In this document: piece by piece, positions 1-12,925 of the stretch
Numbering within the stretch: the first letter of the stretch is position 1
Layout: every line of letters starts with the position of its first letter
Assembly (NCBI GenBank): GCA_030141605.1
Contig: JAQGDQ010000635.1
Span: 58,009-122,008, forward strand
Source: Tubiluchus corallicola
Taxonomy: Eukaryota; Priapulida; Priapulimorpha; Priapulimorphida; Tubiluchidae
Reading direction: 5' to 3'
Length of the DNA stretch: 64,000 bases
Position numbers and translations under genes: made by a program
The notes under the pieces: generated by a model
The model's input: the letters and a program-made list of their open reading frames with translations, nothing else
The model's database searches: none
Told to the model about the DNA's origin: nothing

Positions 1-350
1 GTCTCACTAAAATTATTTACCTTACTACAGTTTCCTTGTATTGCCATTTGTTTATGATTTTGTTTCCTTTTTGCTTTTGTTTCTGCCAGTTATTATAACA
101 ACACGCACAAACCAATCTGCTTTATTTGTTTATAATGCCTTTTTATAGTGTTATTTCAGTTCGATTTTCTCATTGTATGCTTATTTCGTCCCTAAATATT
201 CTTGTTATAACTTTATTTAAAAGGGTGGCTGATTTGCTAACCTCTAGGGTTTTTTCGTCACCTTTTCTCTAATACTAACAATTTATTTTGCTATGTAATT
301 GTTTTCTGCGTGTATTACAAGAGATAAATAAAATTATCTATCTATCATTG
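1..350 (+). mobile_element. possible LINE 3' tail fragment
   Basis: This stretch has no open frame of note. It ends in an AATAAAATT run followed by a short (ATCT)n tail at about 327-346, which is the usual look of a non-LTR retrotransposon 3' end. No protein-coding part is visible, so the family is unknown. Confidence 0.3.
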
Positions 351-439
351 TAGTAAAATGCATCATTGTAATGAAATTGTAGTAAACTCCATCTTAAACT
401 ATCTTAAACTATAGCACAAAACAAAAACCATATATAATA

Positions 440-785
440 ACAAAAGGGAACATACTATTTTTTCAAGAATGACTTGCGTGAAAGAATTATTACTACAGAA
501 CGCATGAGCACAGCATTAGGCCTAAAATTTGAAGTTGAATTTTAGACCTTAAATTTGCAGAAATCACACTGAATGTCGTGGGTACCAACAGTGATACTGT
601 ACTTCAATTTTCGCTGTCGCAAACACGTGCAACATGTTATTGAAAATAACGTTAGTTTGCGACGTCATCGCTATAATTGAGCTCGCCCGCCGTTAATTAA
701 GTTTTCAACCTAATATTTAATTATCGGCAACACTTTGGCATTGTTATAGAAGTTTAAGATGTATACTTTTCACCGTAGTTCAAAA
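440..785 (-). mobile_element. family-A MITE, reversed and internally deleted
   Basis: The start (AACATACTATTTTTTCAAG) is the reverse complement of one end of the elements at 5872-6425 and 12752-13300. It is followed by the family's conserved blocks (CGTGAAAGAATTATT, ACACGTGCAACA, GACGTCATCGC, GTTAATTAAG). It is shorter than the roughly 550-bp full copies. No coding capacity is seen, so it is a non-autonomous element. Confidence 0.55.
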
Positions 786-879
786 TGCTTCTGTAATGGC
801 CACAGAAGCTTAAAGCTGATAGCTGCATAATAACTGCTATATTTAGTTTAAATTTAGTTATCATTAATTTTCCATTTTA

Positions 880-1165
880 AGCACTAATGTTGTTTTTATC
901 ATACAATTCACTTTAAATTTTCAAATTATTTCCATTACTTTTTTTCTTTCACTGTGTGGGACAATCTAACAAGCCCTGCTTTTTGATTGCCAGCGACACA
1001 TTTACATTCGTACATAGGTGAACAGTGTTTGAGGCTTTTCCTGTGCAGTATTTCTTATTTGTATTATGTTCATTGTAGGCCCTTTCACTAGATATTGTAC
1101 ATGAAACTATTGTAAATGTGTATGTGAAATAAATGACTTATATATATATATATATATGACTTAAA
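880..1165 (+). mobile_element. possible retroelement 3' end with (TA)n tail
   Basis: AT-rich sequence with no gene ends in GTGAAATAAATGACTTA and then a (TA)n run at 1139-1157. A polyadenylation-like AATAAA directly before a simple repeat is typical of a LINE tail. No coding part is seen. Confidence 0.25.
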
Positions 1166-1586
1166 AAGTTGATTTGGTTCAGATTAGACAGTTCTTAAAA
1201 CTGATACATAAATCCTCACCGTGCAAGTACATATACAATCAGAAGTGCAGAAGAAATAAAGTAATATTAATATAACTAAACACAAATAGATACACATATA
1301 TACATACAAATACGTATATGCATACAAATACATATAAACAAAGACATATACATAGATAGTTAGCAGATATAATATATTGAATAATATAACAATTGAGAAA
1401 TAATAATAACGGTCTTAAAATTTTCTGTCAAGATGTACAAGAGCTGCCCTCTATTTGTAGGGCAAAAACACTTAACCATACCATTTTACCTGTTCCATTT
1501 TTACCTGTACATTTTTTCCTGTACAATTTTTATCGTGTCATGTTTACCTGTGCCATAGTTACTGTTTACTGAATTTAGTACTTTAA

Positions 1587-2236
1587 TCATTTATTATCTC
1601 TGCACCCCCGTTGTGTTTTTTCGGCTTTTTTGGGAAACGTTGTGTATATTTTTTTTTCGTTTTTTCCGCAGATGTTATTAAAAAGTGTGTAGATGTGATT
1701 TTCATTGAAGTAATAAGCTGTGTACGTCTCTTGGGCAACTGCCAGTCTTCTCTTTCCAAGGTTTCTAGTCCACTTGTCTAATAGTAAATCCTTTGCGCCT
1801 GGAATGTACGGGTGAAATGAGGAGTCCTTCAATTTCTCTTATGACCATTCTAGTCCATACGTGTGGCAGAGAAGCTAAGCCCCATGGTCCGACAAGTGGA
1901 TTTAGGTAAACTGCGTCATTAGATTTTGGACTTTTTTATTTGTTTACGACCTCTGTCCATTCTTCCAACATTTCCTCCGTCCATGAGTGCTACAGCACCG
2001 ATTTCCGGGTCATCCTTGTAGAAGAGAAGGACGACTTTTATCCACCTGTAGTAAAACCAAGACGGCGCTTGATCATCTTCGAATATAATAGCATAAAATC
2101 CGGGTTTTTCTGACTGTATCCAACACGTAAACCACTGAATATGAATCCCTTTATTGTGGTCATTAACTACCACTTCCTTTTTACCATAAGGCCACTTTAA
2201 TGACTTAGCAATAGAAACGACATTTCCTCTTTCATG
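1587..2236 (-). pseudogene. broken glycosyltransferase-like gene fragment
   Basis: Read on the minus strand, 2236 down to 1919 gives a conserved-looking segment with WPYGK, VVVNDHNKGIHIQWF, CWIQSEKPGFYAIIFEDD and FYYRWIK, then stops. A second frame resumes at about 1920 with NDAVYLNPLVGPWGLASLP, and a third at 1832-1587 gives FHPYIPGAKDLLLDKWTRN and later a final stop with AATAAA beside it. The order IIFEDD..YYRWIK..PWG..P..PG..W resembles my recollection of poorly characterised GT-A-like nucleotide-sugar transferases with an EDD motif, but I could not confirm this. At least two frame changes are needed, so it is a decayed copy or gene fragment. An alternative is an ancient host domain carried by a transposon. 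Confidence 0.45.
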
Positions 2237-2314
2237 TTAATGCGAATCTTTAACTGTACCACATTATCGAAAAAATTGACTTTGATGCCAAATAGCTTTA
2301 AAGAGAGAGAGAGC

Positions 2315-2318
2315 CTCA

Positions 2319-2400
<82 letters not shown>
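2315..2400. repeat. (TATC)n-(TA)n microsatellite
   Basis: A GA-rich stretch is followed by about ten TATC units and then about fifteen TA units. Simple repeat only. Confidence 0.95.
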
Positions 2401-2401
<1 letters not shown>

Positions 2402-4560
2402 CACATATGTTATACATTAAACGCTGCTTGTCAAGCGGCCGAAACTCGACTCTCAAGTTCCTCCTGACGACTCCAAAAACCTGTATTTGTATTTGTTTGT
2501 TTTTTTGTCTTCCTTACTCCCTTCATAACATACTCCTTGAAAAATATTATAACTATATAACTATACGCATACAAAATTTCTCTCCATTAATACAAACTAT
2601 TTTATGATTATAATTACACTCCTACAAAAATATATCACCTGAGAGGTGATAATATCTCAAAAAACCAAAACTATAATATGTAAACCTACTCCCATGACAT
2701 TCTTTCTCCAAACTGTTTTTAACGCAATCCTGCTCTTACTGACCTACCTTAATTTTCCTTTTTCACACTTATTACATAATTCTTTTCTCTCTAGTACAAA
2801 CTACATAATACTAACAAATGCCAGGTGCCACATAGCTGGTCGGCCGCTGCTTAGCGATAGGCTTCAGTACCACCTAAAGACATGTGCTCGCACTCAGCAT
2901 AACCTTTTTGGTTATCGCATTTCAAGGACCAATTCTTACATTGGTTTTCATAGTCAAAATACAATTAAGCTATATACATTACATTATTCATAGTACATTA
3001 TCCATTACACAATTGCTTATCAAAACAAACATAATAGACGACAATACCGAACACATGCCAGCAGACAAAGATATACATTATATACATAGATTAAATTGAG
3101 CGAACTTGCTTTACATCTACAGAGAGAGAATTCCAGTTTTTAGGTGCAGTCATGCTTATAAATTTAATTCAATTCAATTCAATTTCAATTTATTCATCTC
3201 TTTATAGTGTTACAATAAAACATGATTAATAAAAGAATCTCTAATAAGTTTTGAGGAATGGTTAATATGTATAGATAGATCTAGAACTAGAGAAAGGATA
3301 GCGAAAAGACTACAAAGTCACCTAGTCTGTTATCCTTTACCGAATATAGATAAAAAGATTTTACACACTGCTGGGCATTAATGTTATCAGTTTAATTTAG
3401 GAAACATTAGTAATTTTTAAAATTATGACATTTCTATATAATCCAGAGAAAAGAATATACATGTAGTTTAATTAGCGGGCAGCAAAATAAGGTCAATCTT
3501 GATTAAACTAAAAATTGCATTTAGATTTTATGTGAAACACAGGTCAAAATTGTTATGAAATGATAAAAACACTTTGGGTTAGTAATGCTATTAATCAACA
3601 ACAGGAGTTAAATACATTTTCATTTGAGTTCAACTTCATTATTTCTAGGCTTATTGATTAAGAACAAATTTACTGACTTGGACAAAATGCCTACTTCACC
3701 CACCGCTGAACGGGCTATCTATCCATACCCAGCACCACCCTCGGCCCGTTCCCGTTCTCTACATCTCAGCCGTATAACTTTTGCAAAAAACGGCCGAAAA
3801 AGGGCCATTTTTGGAGGTTTTTCGCCCCCCCCCCTTCCTTCCGGTGGGCCCGATTCGAAAAATAAAGTACCAATGGCACGACACTAGATCGAGACCTTTC
3901 TTTTGATATATAGATCGCCGCAAATGGTGCCGTCGTCGAAGCTGTAGCCTGTAGCCTCGAAAATTATATATATATAAATAAATATATATACCAAGAATAT
4001 TAATATAAGAGTATAGATAATATAATTCTCAATATACTGGTAGGACAAACAGAAATAAAGTGTTTCTTCGAAATGATTCTATAGGGATTTGCAAAGAAAT
4101 TAGGGAACAGTTTGTTATGGGTTTTACACACAAGGCTGCAAGCATAAAACTTGAACTTGAACCAGATGCAAAAACTAAGAAACTTTTACTATCTTCACTT
4201 CATTTCACCAAAGGTCATTTGATCCGGGGTATTGTTGTTGTTGTTCAGCATTCGGTTCGGGTTATTGCCCAGTAAAATTTACGATCATAATAACGAAGTG
4301 GGCAGTTCTACTAATAACATTCTTAGCGAAGACTTTTACAAGACGGAATAAGGTAACGTGGAGACTGAGGGGTATTATTGGAATGTAACCCTGTTAGAAA
4401 TTGGTAATATTTGAGCAGAAGGCGCGCGCCATGTTTTGATACGCGATATTTTTTCTAAGGTTCGGGAGCATCAGAGAGACGTGATTTTGTGGCTTGTTGT
4501 GGGGAATAAAATTTATATGATTTCTGGTTCATTGCTCCGTTGGGGTTGAATTTTGGTTGC
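2401..4560. other. gene-poor stretch, unassigned
   Basis: Only short, AT-driven open frames of up to 115 codons occur, none of recognisable composition. At 3163-3196 a run of AATTC units followed by TTTCAATTTATT looks like the tail of a minus-strand LINE. At about 3690-3960 there is an unusually GC-rich block with a C10 run and no open frame I recognise. At 4060-4275 a 71-codon frame without an ATG start is open but unassigned. Confidence 0.5.
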
Positions 4561-4659
4561 AGAACTATAGTGGTTTTGATGCTCTAGCAGCGTTACACAA
4601 CAGCAAACTGTTCCATACTTTCCATGCTAAACAATACACACAATCTTTAAACATGCAAA

Positions 4660-5043
4660 AACCAAAAATTGTAATTGAAAATTGAAAATCAAAAATCGAA
4701 ACGTGCGGTTGAAAATTGAAAACCGAAAACCGAAAATAGAAAATTGAGATCGAAGATCGAAAATCAGAATTTGAAAAACGAAAATCCAAAATTGCAACTG
4801 AAAATTGAAAACGGAAAACTGAAAAATCGAAAATAGAAAATTGAAATTAAAAATCGAAAGTCGAAAGTCGAAAATCGAAAATCAAAATTGAAAATCGAAA
4901 ATCCAAAATTGCAATTGAAAATTGAAATCCGAAAATCCAAAACCGAAGATTGAAACTGAAAATTTAAAATCGAAAATCGAAACTGAAAATCGAAAATTAA
5001 AAATTGAAAATTGAAAATCGAAGTGGAAATTGAAAATTGAGAA
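4660..5043. repeat. degenerate GAAAATTG / GAAAATCG array
   Basis: About 380 bp consist almost only of GAAAATTG, GAAAATCG and AAAATCCA variants of 7-8 bp. The plus strand is strongly purine-rich. The minus strand stays open and would give Phe/Asp/Arg/Ser-rich low-complexity peptide, which I take as a by-product of the repeat. Confidence 0.85.
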
Positions 5044-5871
5044 CGAAAAGTTGTGCTTTTACCATATCTTATTTTTTTCTTGAATTCTTGCACACCATCT
5101 TAAGTACCACTTCATTCAGAATACGTACAGAGAAACATTGTAACGTAGCTTTAAAATACGAACTGAGTGATGGTTTAAAGTATAGGCGAATAATACTGCT
5201 ATGTACCGTTTCGTCCTCATATTGGTCTAAGCAAACGCTGGAACTGACCCACAGTTACTATTTTTGAACTCTAGGCTACTATATATACTACTAAAAGGCA
5301 ACTGTGAAAAACTATGAACTACTATGAATTTTATTTCACACATCAAAAAATCAATATAAAACACATTAATAAACATTAAATAAAATAATTTGAGTAGTGC
5401 GAGATGAGTGTACGTAACACACTCACCTTACTTAAATGAAAAAAATGATTATAGTTATGCATACTTCTGTAGATAACTTAATGTAAATAAGGATGAAGTA
5501 AATGATGTAATAATAGCAATGGTATAAGAGCAATAAACCTGAAAGTTGAGAAAGGAAAACATAATATGTAATTACAACTTTGAGTGAGCCTTAAGGAGTG
5601 AAATTTTTTTAAATAGTTACGAATATGAATTATCTGATTATCTGTCAATGCACCACTTACTTGTATTACAATGCACCTTATTGCTTACTTGTATATACAA
5701 TGATATACACATATATGTACCCAAATTTAAGTGGGGGAGAAGAGATTAAATTACACATTATACTTGTAGTAATAACTATCACTGTATAAAACATTTAAAT
5801 ATAATTGATGGTAGTAATGTAGCCAAAAAAGTATGAAGAGAGATTGGGTTAGAATCATTTCCATTTGTACC
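5044..5871. other. AT-rich stretch with nothing recognised
   Basis: No gene, RNA or clear repeat is seen. Open frames are short and compositionally AT-driven. Confidence 0.5.
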
Positions 5872-6425
5872 ATTAAAGGAAAACAGGATGATTTTTCACA
5901 TTTGAAAGTACAGTAAAAAGCATACATTTTAACCAATATAATAATGCCAAAGCGTTTCTGACACTTATGTAATAGGTTAAAAGCTTAATTAAAGGCGGGA
6001 GAACTCAACTGGCGATGACATCACAACTGAACATAATTTTCAACAGCACAAACATTTCATGAGCGGATTGCACGTGTTTGCGAAAGTGAAAATTGAAGTA
6101 CAAACCTGCTGTAATATATTCAGTGTGTTGTACCAAAACTAGACAAGCTTTAAGACAAAAATTTAAATTTCAAATTTATCGATGTGCTCATGCATGAGCT
6201 GTCGAACGTGTGTAGTTCGTCACAAACTAACACATGTGAACAGAGAGGTACAGCACTTATTTTTCATCTAACGCGTTTCCGAAATGCAGGCGATAGTGCC
6301 CGTCTAACTAGTGATTGGTGAAATGCATGTAACAACGAAGAATTAGCACGGCGAACGCGAAATTGTGTTTGTGCAGAAATAATTCTTTCACGTAAGTCAT
6401 TTTTTGAAAAAATAGTAACTTTCAT
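5872..6425 (+). mobile_element. family-A MITE, near full length
   Basis: It begins TTAAAGGAAAACAGGATGA and ends GAAAAAATAGTAACTTTCA. The two ends are an imperfect terminal inverted repeat (AAAGGAAaaCA..AT..TTTTT). Internal blocks are shared with 12752-13300, 26189-26670 and partial copies at 440, 15467, 31300 and 40390. It has no coding capacity. The superfamily is undetermined because no target duplication is clear. Confidence 0.65.
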
Positions 6426-6669
6426 TGTTACATTGCAATTGTAACTTCTGTAACTTTTAAGTTACATTGCACTGATAAATTAATAATTTTGAAAATAAAA
6501 TTATGCAATTACAAGTTTGAATAAATTTTGGCTATCAGAATGTTAACTTTCAGTGCGACGTGCTAAAGTTGTTCATGATCACCATTTATAAGAGATTATA
6601 CATTTTCTCACGTCGAAATTGGATTAAATGTGAGTAAAGTTGATTAAATACATGAATTATTTCAGTAGC

Positions 6670-7262
6670 TCATTTTGGTCATACATTTATGGAACTTACT
6701 ACCCAGTGAAATAAAACACATAGAATCTCTCCACCACTTTAAAAAGAAATTAAAAGAATATCAGTATAACAGGTTTCAACTTCCACATTGTGCATCTGAT
6801 ACTAATTACACAGACCCACCTTTCATCTACCCCCGCCCCTGACCCCATAAAACGATTAAAAATGAATTTTTTTTAAAAATTATGTAATGTAATACGTGTT
6901 ATGTTGGTTTTGTAATGTCAATTTATAAATAGTGTAAATGTAATGAGTGAAATTTATGTAATGTAAAGCATGTTTCTGTTAATTGTGTCATGTCAAATGT
7001 ATATATAGTGTAAAATATGTCATGTAAAATTTAATGTACTTTTGTAATATTGTTTCGTAAAAATATTTTAATATGGTGTTTGTAAATATGTTCATTTATT
7101 GTATATAATTAGGCCTTAGTTTTGCAGTTTTTTTAGTATGCACTGGACGCATTTGTCTTGAACAGTGTTGTTATTTTAACATTACGCTGAGGCTTACTCA
7201 ATTTTATTATAATGAGTGAACCATTTTAAAGACAAATAAAGAATTAATATATATATATATAT
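6670..7262 (+). mobile_element. LINE 3' fragment with (AT)n tail
   Basis: At about 6686-6775 the plus strand reads HLWNLLPSEIKHIESLHHF then KKKLKEYQYN, the WN.LP...F...L pattern at the extreme C-terminus of CR1/L2-type LINE reverse transcriptase proteins. A long 3' UTR follows, ending in AAATAAAGAATTA and (TA)n at 7245-7262. The element is 5'-truncated and dead. Confidence 0.6.
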
Positions 7263-8068
7263 GGTCTTGCCACGACAACTATTTTTCAAAATCACACTAT
7301 TGTCTAATTGTCCATTACTACTTTTTCACTGTTTAAAAATCCGACTAGAATGCGTGATTAAGCATGCACGATACTACTTCTGTTAGTCAGCATATGGTCG
7401 AATACCAAATTTATTTTTATGGGTGTAATGTTTTTTGTATAATAACAGGGGGGCGGATACAGGCTTTAGAGAAAGGGTGAGCCCAACGAAAGGCGAAGCC
7501 CCGGCTGCCAAATGCATTTTACTGAATTTTAGATCATTTTTATTGTTATTTGCTCTAGCGAATTAAATAGATTAAAACTCATTGTGTCACTTCAAACTTT
7601 TGACTCTTAATTCCACATCGATATACTAGTATACACCCTAGTATAGCATTACAATTGCGCTCAGTGATATCAATGCCAAAACTTCAATTATCACTTAAAG
7701 GGCACAAACGTTTTTACACTGAAATCATTAATGCAGAACTTTTTACTCGATATACGTCACTAAAAGCTACCACTAAACGTTCTAAAGCTTATAATCCCGA
7801 GAAAATATTCACTTCGAGAACTGTAACTGCTACTAATGAAGGGTGGGTTCAGGTTCCTTTGGGCCTACCTCCTAAATCCGCCACTGAATAATTACCTAAA
7901 AAAGCTTACTGCGCCAGTCAGTAAATTTGTATTTTAATTAGGGGCAGCTGATAAGTGACTAACAAGTCTTTCACTGCTTCTTCCCAATCACACTGAAACT
8001 GGCAAATAAACTGGCAAAGAGTTAACTATTATAGAGAAAATAAAGTTGAATCAAATTGAATTGAATTG
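7263..8068 (+). other. unassigned sequence ending in a LINE-like tail
   Basis: A 78-codon frame at 7655-7891 (MPKLQLSLKGHKRFYTEII near its start) has mixed amino-acid composition but matches nothing I recognise. The stretch ends at 8036-8068 with AATAAAGTTGAATCAAATTG and further AATTG units, similar to a LINE tail. The open frame may therefore be part of that element's 3' end. Confidence 0.3.
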
Positions 8069-8582
8069 TCAAAATATTATTTTTTATAAATGTTAGGGCG
8101 TCGGCGAATTTTAATATTTGCTGTAGCGCAATCTATGCTTAACGTGGATGATTGAGGCAGGGTCGGTATCTAGATGATTGTCAAATCATTCTACTACGAG
8201 AAGGTACTGAACCGGAAGAGCCGTCTCAGGAAAAGATTTCATTGAAAATATCTTCTGTAAATCCTCCGCGTGTACTTCCGGACCGGGTACACTACACTAC
8301 GTGGTTCCAAATTTAGTTCTAGAATTAAACTGCCCTGCATTTAGTGAAGTTTTCAGCGGATGTTGTTGTCTGATGGTTTGCAGGAAAGAGTGTGTTGCAT
8401 TAACTCTTTACTCCCGCATAGATACAGAACGTTTATGAGTAGCCTATGTAGTTATTTTATGTATTATCGAAATGCTGCAGAGGCATAAAAATTAATATTT
8501 ATTTGGCTTTTTGTGCAATTATAGCTGATTATTAGTTATATAATTTGGAAGGAGTTTATAATTCGCCAAACACTTTAAATTT
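8069..8582. other. no recognised feature
   Basis: Intergenic sequence without a long open frame, repeat or RNA gene that I can identify. Confidence 0.5.
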
Positions 8583-9637
8583 CCCTAACTCTAGCTCCTA
8601 TTCCTGACCCCAACCCTAACCATAATCCTAATCCGAACGCCAACCTTAACCCTAGCTCCTAACCCTGACCCTAATCCTAACCCTAATCCTAACCCTAACC
8701 CTAACTCCTATCCCTGAACCTAATTCGAACCGTAACTCCAACCCTAACACTAACGCCTATCCCTGACCCAAATCCTAACCCTAACCCTAACACTAACTCC
8801 TATCCCTGACCCTAATCCTAACAGTTACCCCAACCCTAACCCTAACTCCTATCCCTGACCCTAATCCTAACCGTAACCTAAATCCTAACACTAACTCCTA
8901 TCCCTGACTCTAATCCTAACCGTAACCTAAACCCTAACACTAACTCCTATCCCTGACCCTAATCCTAACCGTTACCCCAACCCTAACACTAACTCCTATC
9001 CCTGACCCTAATCCTAACCCTAACCCCAACCCTAACTCTAACTCCTATCCCGGACCCTAATCCTAACCGTAACCTAAACCCTAACACTAACTCCTATCCC
9101 TGACCCTAATCCTAACAGTTACCCCAACCCTAATCCTAACAGTTACCTCAACCCTAACCCTAACCGTAACCTAAACCCTAACACTAACTCCTATCCCTGA
9201 CCCTAATCCTAACCGTAACCTAAACCCTAACACTAACTCCTATCCCTGACCCTAATCCTAACCATTACCCCAACCCTAACCCTAACTCCTATCCCTGACC
9301 CTAATCCTAACCCCAACCATAACCCTAACCCCTATCCCTGACCCTAATCCTAATCCCAACCATAACTCTAACCCTAACCCTAATCCTATCCCTAACCCTA
9401 ATCCTAACCCCTATCCCTGACCTTAATCCTAACCATAACCCCAACCCTAACCCTAATCCTAATCATAACCTTAACCCTAACTCCTATCCCTGACCCTAAT
9501 CCTAACTCCAACCATAACTCCAACCCCTATCCCTGACCCTAATCCTAATACCAACCATAAACTCAACCCTAATCCTAATCCTAATCCTAATCCTAACCCT
9601 AACCCTAACCCTAATCCTAATCCTAATCCTAATCCTC
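8583..9637. repeat. degenerate telomere-like (CCCTAA)n array
   Basis: About 1.05 kb of CCCTAA-type hexamers with frequent variants (CCCTGA, TCCTAA, CCGTAA, CACTAA). They are organised in part as a longer unit of about 48 bp that repeats the phrase CTCCTATCCCTGACCCTAAT. The C-rich strand is the plus strand. A second array of the same type lies at 51434-51812. The degeneracy argues for an old interstitial array, not a chromosome end. Confidence 0.9.
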
Positions 9638-10246
9638 TTCACAAACTAATTTCTTGTGTGTGGGGAATTGTAAACTTTAGTCTGTCGTTTCTATGTTAAT
9701 GACCCAATTTTTCGCAATCGATGTATTTCGAAATAAACAACTCGACCTTATACATTAACTTACAAATTTGTACATAAAAAGTTCATTACTCGGTAACAGA
9801 CGGTGGCTAATTTGTCTTTGTAGTCAGTCTAGGGTCTCAAATGTTACATTAGACTTATTAAATATGCAACAGAACAAGGTAATAAATTTGTCATGCTACT
9901 AATTACCAGAAGTAGAAAGTTCAGAAAGAAGGTCAGTCTGGTCAGATGAGCTAGGATTTGGAAGCCATTGTGCACTGCATGTATCGTGTGCATATAAAAT
10001 ATTGACAAGAAATTATATTATTTTTATGAGGTTTGTCGTAAGCTACATGTGTCTGCAATGGCTGTTGTACTTTTTTCTTTTTCTTGTTCTTATTCTCATT
10101 GTTCTTCTAGGGTGTTTCTCAACATTTATTTGCAACTGGAAACTCTTGTGAAAGTGAAACTGGGAATTAAAAATAATTCGTATAGTTCGTGTGGAGAATT
10201 AAATAATTCTGACTCTAGGAATTAATCGTTCCATAACACTATACCT
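9638..10246. other. no recognised feature
   Basis: AT-rich intergenic sequence. Nothing was identified apart from the 8-bp direct repeat copy at 10239-10246 that belongs to the next element. Confidence 0.5.
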
Positions 10247-10823
10247 CAGGGGTGTGCAAATTGCAGCCCGCCGAGAGAATTTGTGCGGCCCTCGAAGAGA
10301 TTTGTCAACCCAATGAAAGTGCGGCCTGGGCGATTAATTGAGTGTATCCAGCTGAAGTCCGTGCCACGATCCCAAAGATAGTGCGGGTAGTTTTTTCTAC
10401 TAGATCGGATGCCATTAACCCTTACAAGACGGTTGTAGCTTAATTTAGATTTTAAATTTAGATTTAATATTTTATTTTAAACTTCACAAAGTTCATATAC
10501 ACATCACAAATTAATACAAATAATACAATAAATCATTAATGTCACTGTACTACACAGACTGTGTGATACACATTACTAATATACATTGTAATGAAATTAC
10601 CACTATCTGTCCCGAAAGTAGAAATATATGGTTTGTAATATAAATTTTAATAACTTCTAAAATAGTTTCTTGAGTGTAGTAGTAATGATGTACGCAGGTC
10701 GGATGCAAAAAATTGTTATTAGGCCTTTCTATTCTTGGCTCCTTGATCAAACTGCCTGCGGCCTGCAGGAATTACGGGAAAGTTTAATGTGGCCTGGCTA
10801 GTCAGATAATTTGCACACCCCTG
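10247..10823. mobile_element. non-autonomous hAT element with intact TIRs and TSD
   Basis: The element starts CAGGGGTGTGCAAATT and ends with the exact reverse complement, AATTTGCACACCCCTG. It is flanked by a perfect 8-bp duplication, CTATACCT, at 10239-10246 and 10824-10831. CAGGG termini, short perfect terminal repeats and an 8-bp target duplication define the hAT superfamily. At 577 bp with no transposase frame, it must have been moved by an enzyme encoded elsewhere. Confidence 0.9.
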
Positions 10824-10849
10824 CTATACCTTAAACGATAAGCTAAGTT

Positions 10850-12925
10850 TCAGTAGAAAGATGCCTTTGAGGGGGAAGAAAAGGCAATTTTAAAATAGTG
10901 TATATCCCAAGAAACTTTCCATACAAGGTTATATTACTTAGCATTCCGTTTATTTGCTTGAAACACTCATTTTGCTAAAAAAGAAAATCTTAGTAATTTA
11001 AAATGTTAGCGCCAACTGGTAAAATGTCGCCCTGTGCACCACTCATTCACCAACAAACGCATTTTTAATCTTATTGACAAGACGCAGTAACTTAAACTTT
11101 TGCTTAATTAGAAAAGAGGGCGCTACGAATGCTCTGATCACCTTTTCAAACTTCGTTATCTAAACTTGTTTCAAACGACTTGTGGTTAAAATAGCTGCAT
11201 CTAATGGTCATCGTTGGTGTTTAAATTTTCATGTTTTATACTGCGTTACTGCTAACGCAAGCTCTGTGCGCATAAAGCGGTGTTTACCCAGCCTCCGTGC
11301 ACGTTTTTTAAAAAGCGGAACAGCCTGCGGAAAAAACCAATAGGAATAACTGTAGAAAACTATATACTGATGGTAATAACGCATACGCAGGCTGCATAAA
11401 CAGGTCAATTGAAAACAATATAATCCGATTTTATCTGCTGTGTACACCCCCCCCCCCCCACCCCCATCGCATCCGCATCCGGACCCTGCGCTAATACCAC
11501 TTGAAGCAGCATGTAAGTGATACAAAATATCAAGACGAATTTTTTTGGTTTCATGCAAGTAAAGGAATTTCTTGTGCTTTAAAATCGCAGGAGGTTATTA
11601 TTAAGAATGTCATTGTACGCATTCAAAAAGATTTAGCTTAATGCTACCAAATTATTCATAGAGAAGTTGATGTTGACTTTGACAAATTTTTTACCCGAGT
11701 ATCTTGCAATAGAACAAGGCAAAATCATTCTCTGAAGCTTTTCATGCATCGAACTGCTTCAGTATCATTTGGCCAATTTCTCTCAAATCGTGCTGTACCG
11801 ATCTGGAACTCATTGCCTGCATATGTTGATGGTGCACCCCTCGTAACTGCACAAAATATTAAGTTATTCAAAAGTTTGTATAAAGTTAACTTCCTTGTAC
11901 ACAATAGACACATGTAAGCGGTTAATCTCTTTGTGTCTTTACCACACTCTTGTAAATATTGCATTTGTATATTATGCAATGATTGTATGTATTTTGCCAA
12001 AGTGTTTTATATTAAATTGTTTTTATAGTAGCCTGTATTTTATTACTGGCTGTGAATAAAATGAAATAGAAATAAAATCAATAATTTGTTAACCCCTAAG
12101 ATAAGCCACGAAGGGGAGTCATGACCAACCTAGCATGTACCATGTTAGAGAATAACCTCCTTGTACGAGATAAAAAGTCAGAAATAGAATGGCTAACGAA
12201 ATTTCCCCGAACAAGCATTGAACCCAAGCAGTCGTGACCCATTCACTGACCAGCCTGGCCGTTCTTAACTTTCAGCCACGAAGCACACGCTCGAGTGACC
12301 ACCCAGCTATTCATATCGCCTCAAATGTGTTTATGAGTACAAGGCTTCATTTTCCAGGTTCTTTTAACCCCAGAACGTGAGCAAAAGCTAGAAACCGTAA
12401 AGTTTTTGTTCCCGCAATCGGAGCCGTCATGCCTCGTTGATTAAATGGCTTCAGTGCCTCCTCACTGGAGGTCAGCGGTTTGCACCCAAACAACATCACC
12501 ACTGACAGGTTGAGGAAAGATGAGAAACGATTTATTTACGACTGGCATAAGTCTTTGCAAGTTTTGCAATGTGTTTTAGATTTTCAACCTTAGGGCAGCT
12601 CAGGCTACATCGAATTTTGGCTTCCAGTGGGTCTATATATAAGTAGCTGGGATCAGTATGTATATTAATACAAGGTTGGTGACAGCTTGTTGTTGGCTTT
12701 CTTTTCGGGAATGGTCACAGAGTGGTTACGGCGTGTGCTTACCTGTGAAGTTAAAGGAAGACATGATGATTTCTCATATACTACCCCATTTTCAAGTCCG
12801 ATAAAAATTATAGATTTTAAGACGATTTAATACTGCAGAAGCGTTTCTGCTAATTAAAAAGTAGATTAAAGCCTTAATTAACGGCGGGGGAGCCTAACTA
12901 TTGATGACATCACAAACTAACATGA
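10850..12925 (+). repeat. left arm of a ~2.07 kb inverted repeat
   Basis: This arm is matched in reverse complement by 15467-17530, with small indels and base changes. From the outside inward it holds a family-D element (about 10850-11570), a LINE C-terminal fragment, a unique-looking block and one end of a family-A MITE. The same order in both arms shows that one composite block was duplicated in inverse orientation. Confidence 0.85.
11665..12080 (+). mobile_element. LINE 3' fragment (RT C-terminus and tail)
   Basis: The plus strand encodes EVDVDFDKFFTRVSCNRTRQ, then HSLKLFMHRTASVSFGQFLS and NRAVPIWNSLPAYVDGA, continuing to a stop after LFKSLYKVNFLVHNRHM. The spacing of H-S-K-L, the R..fFSNR motif and the WNSLP motif is the C-terminal signature of CR1/L2-like LINE ORF2. 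A 3' UTR ends in AATAAAATGAAATAGAAATA. It is 5'-truncated. Confidence 0.7.

Noticed and set aside
8583-9637. A true chromosome end
   Set aside because: The array is degenerate, embedded, and followed by tens of kilobases of ordinary sequence; it is interstitial.
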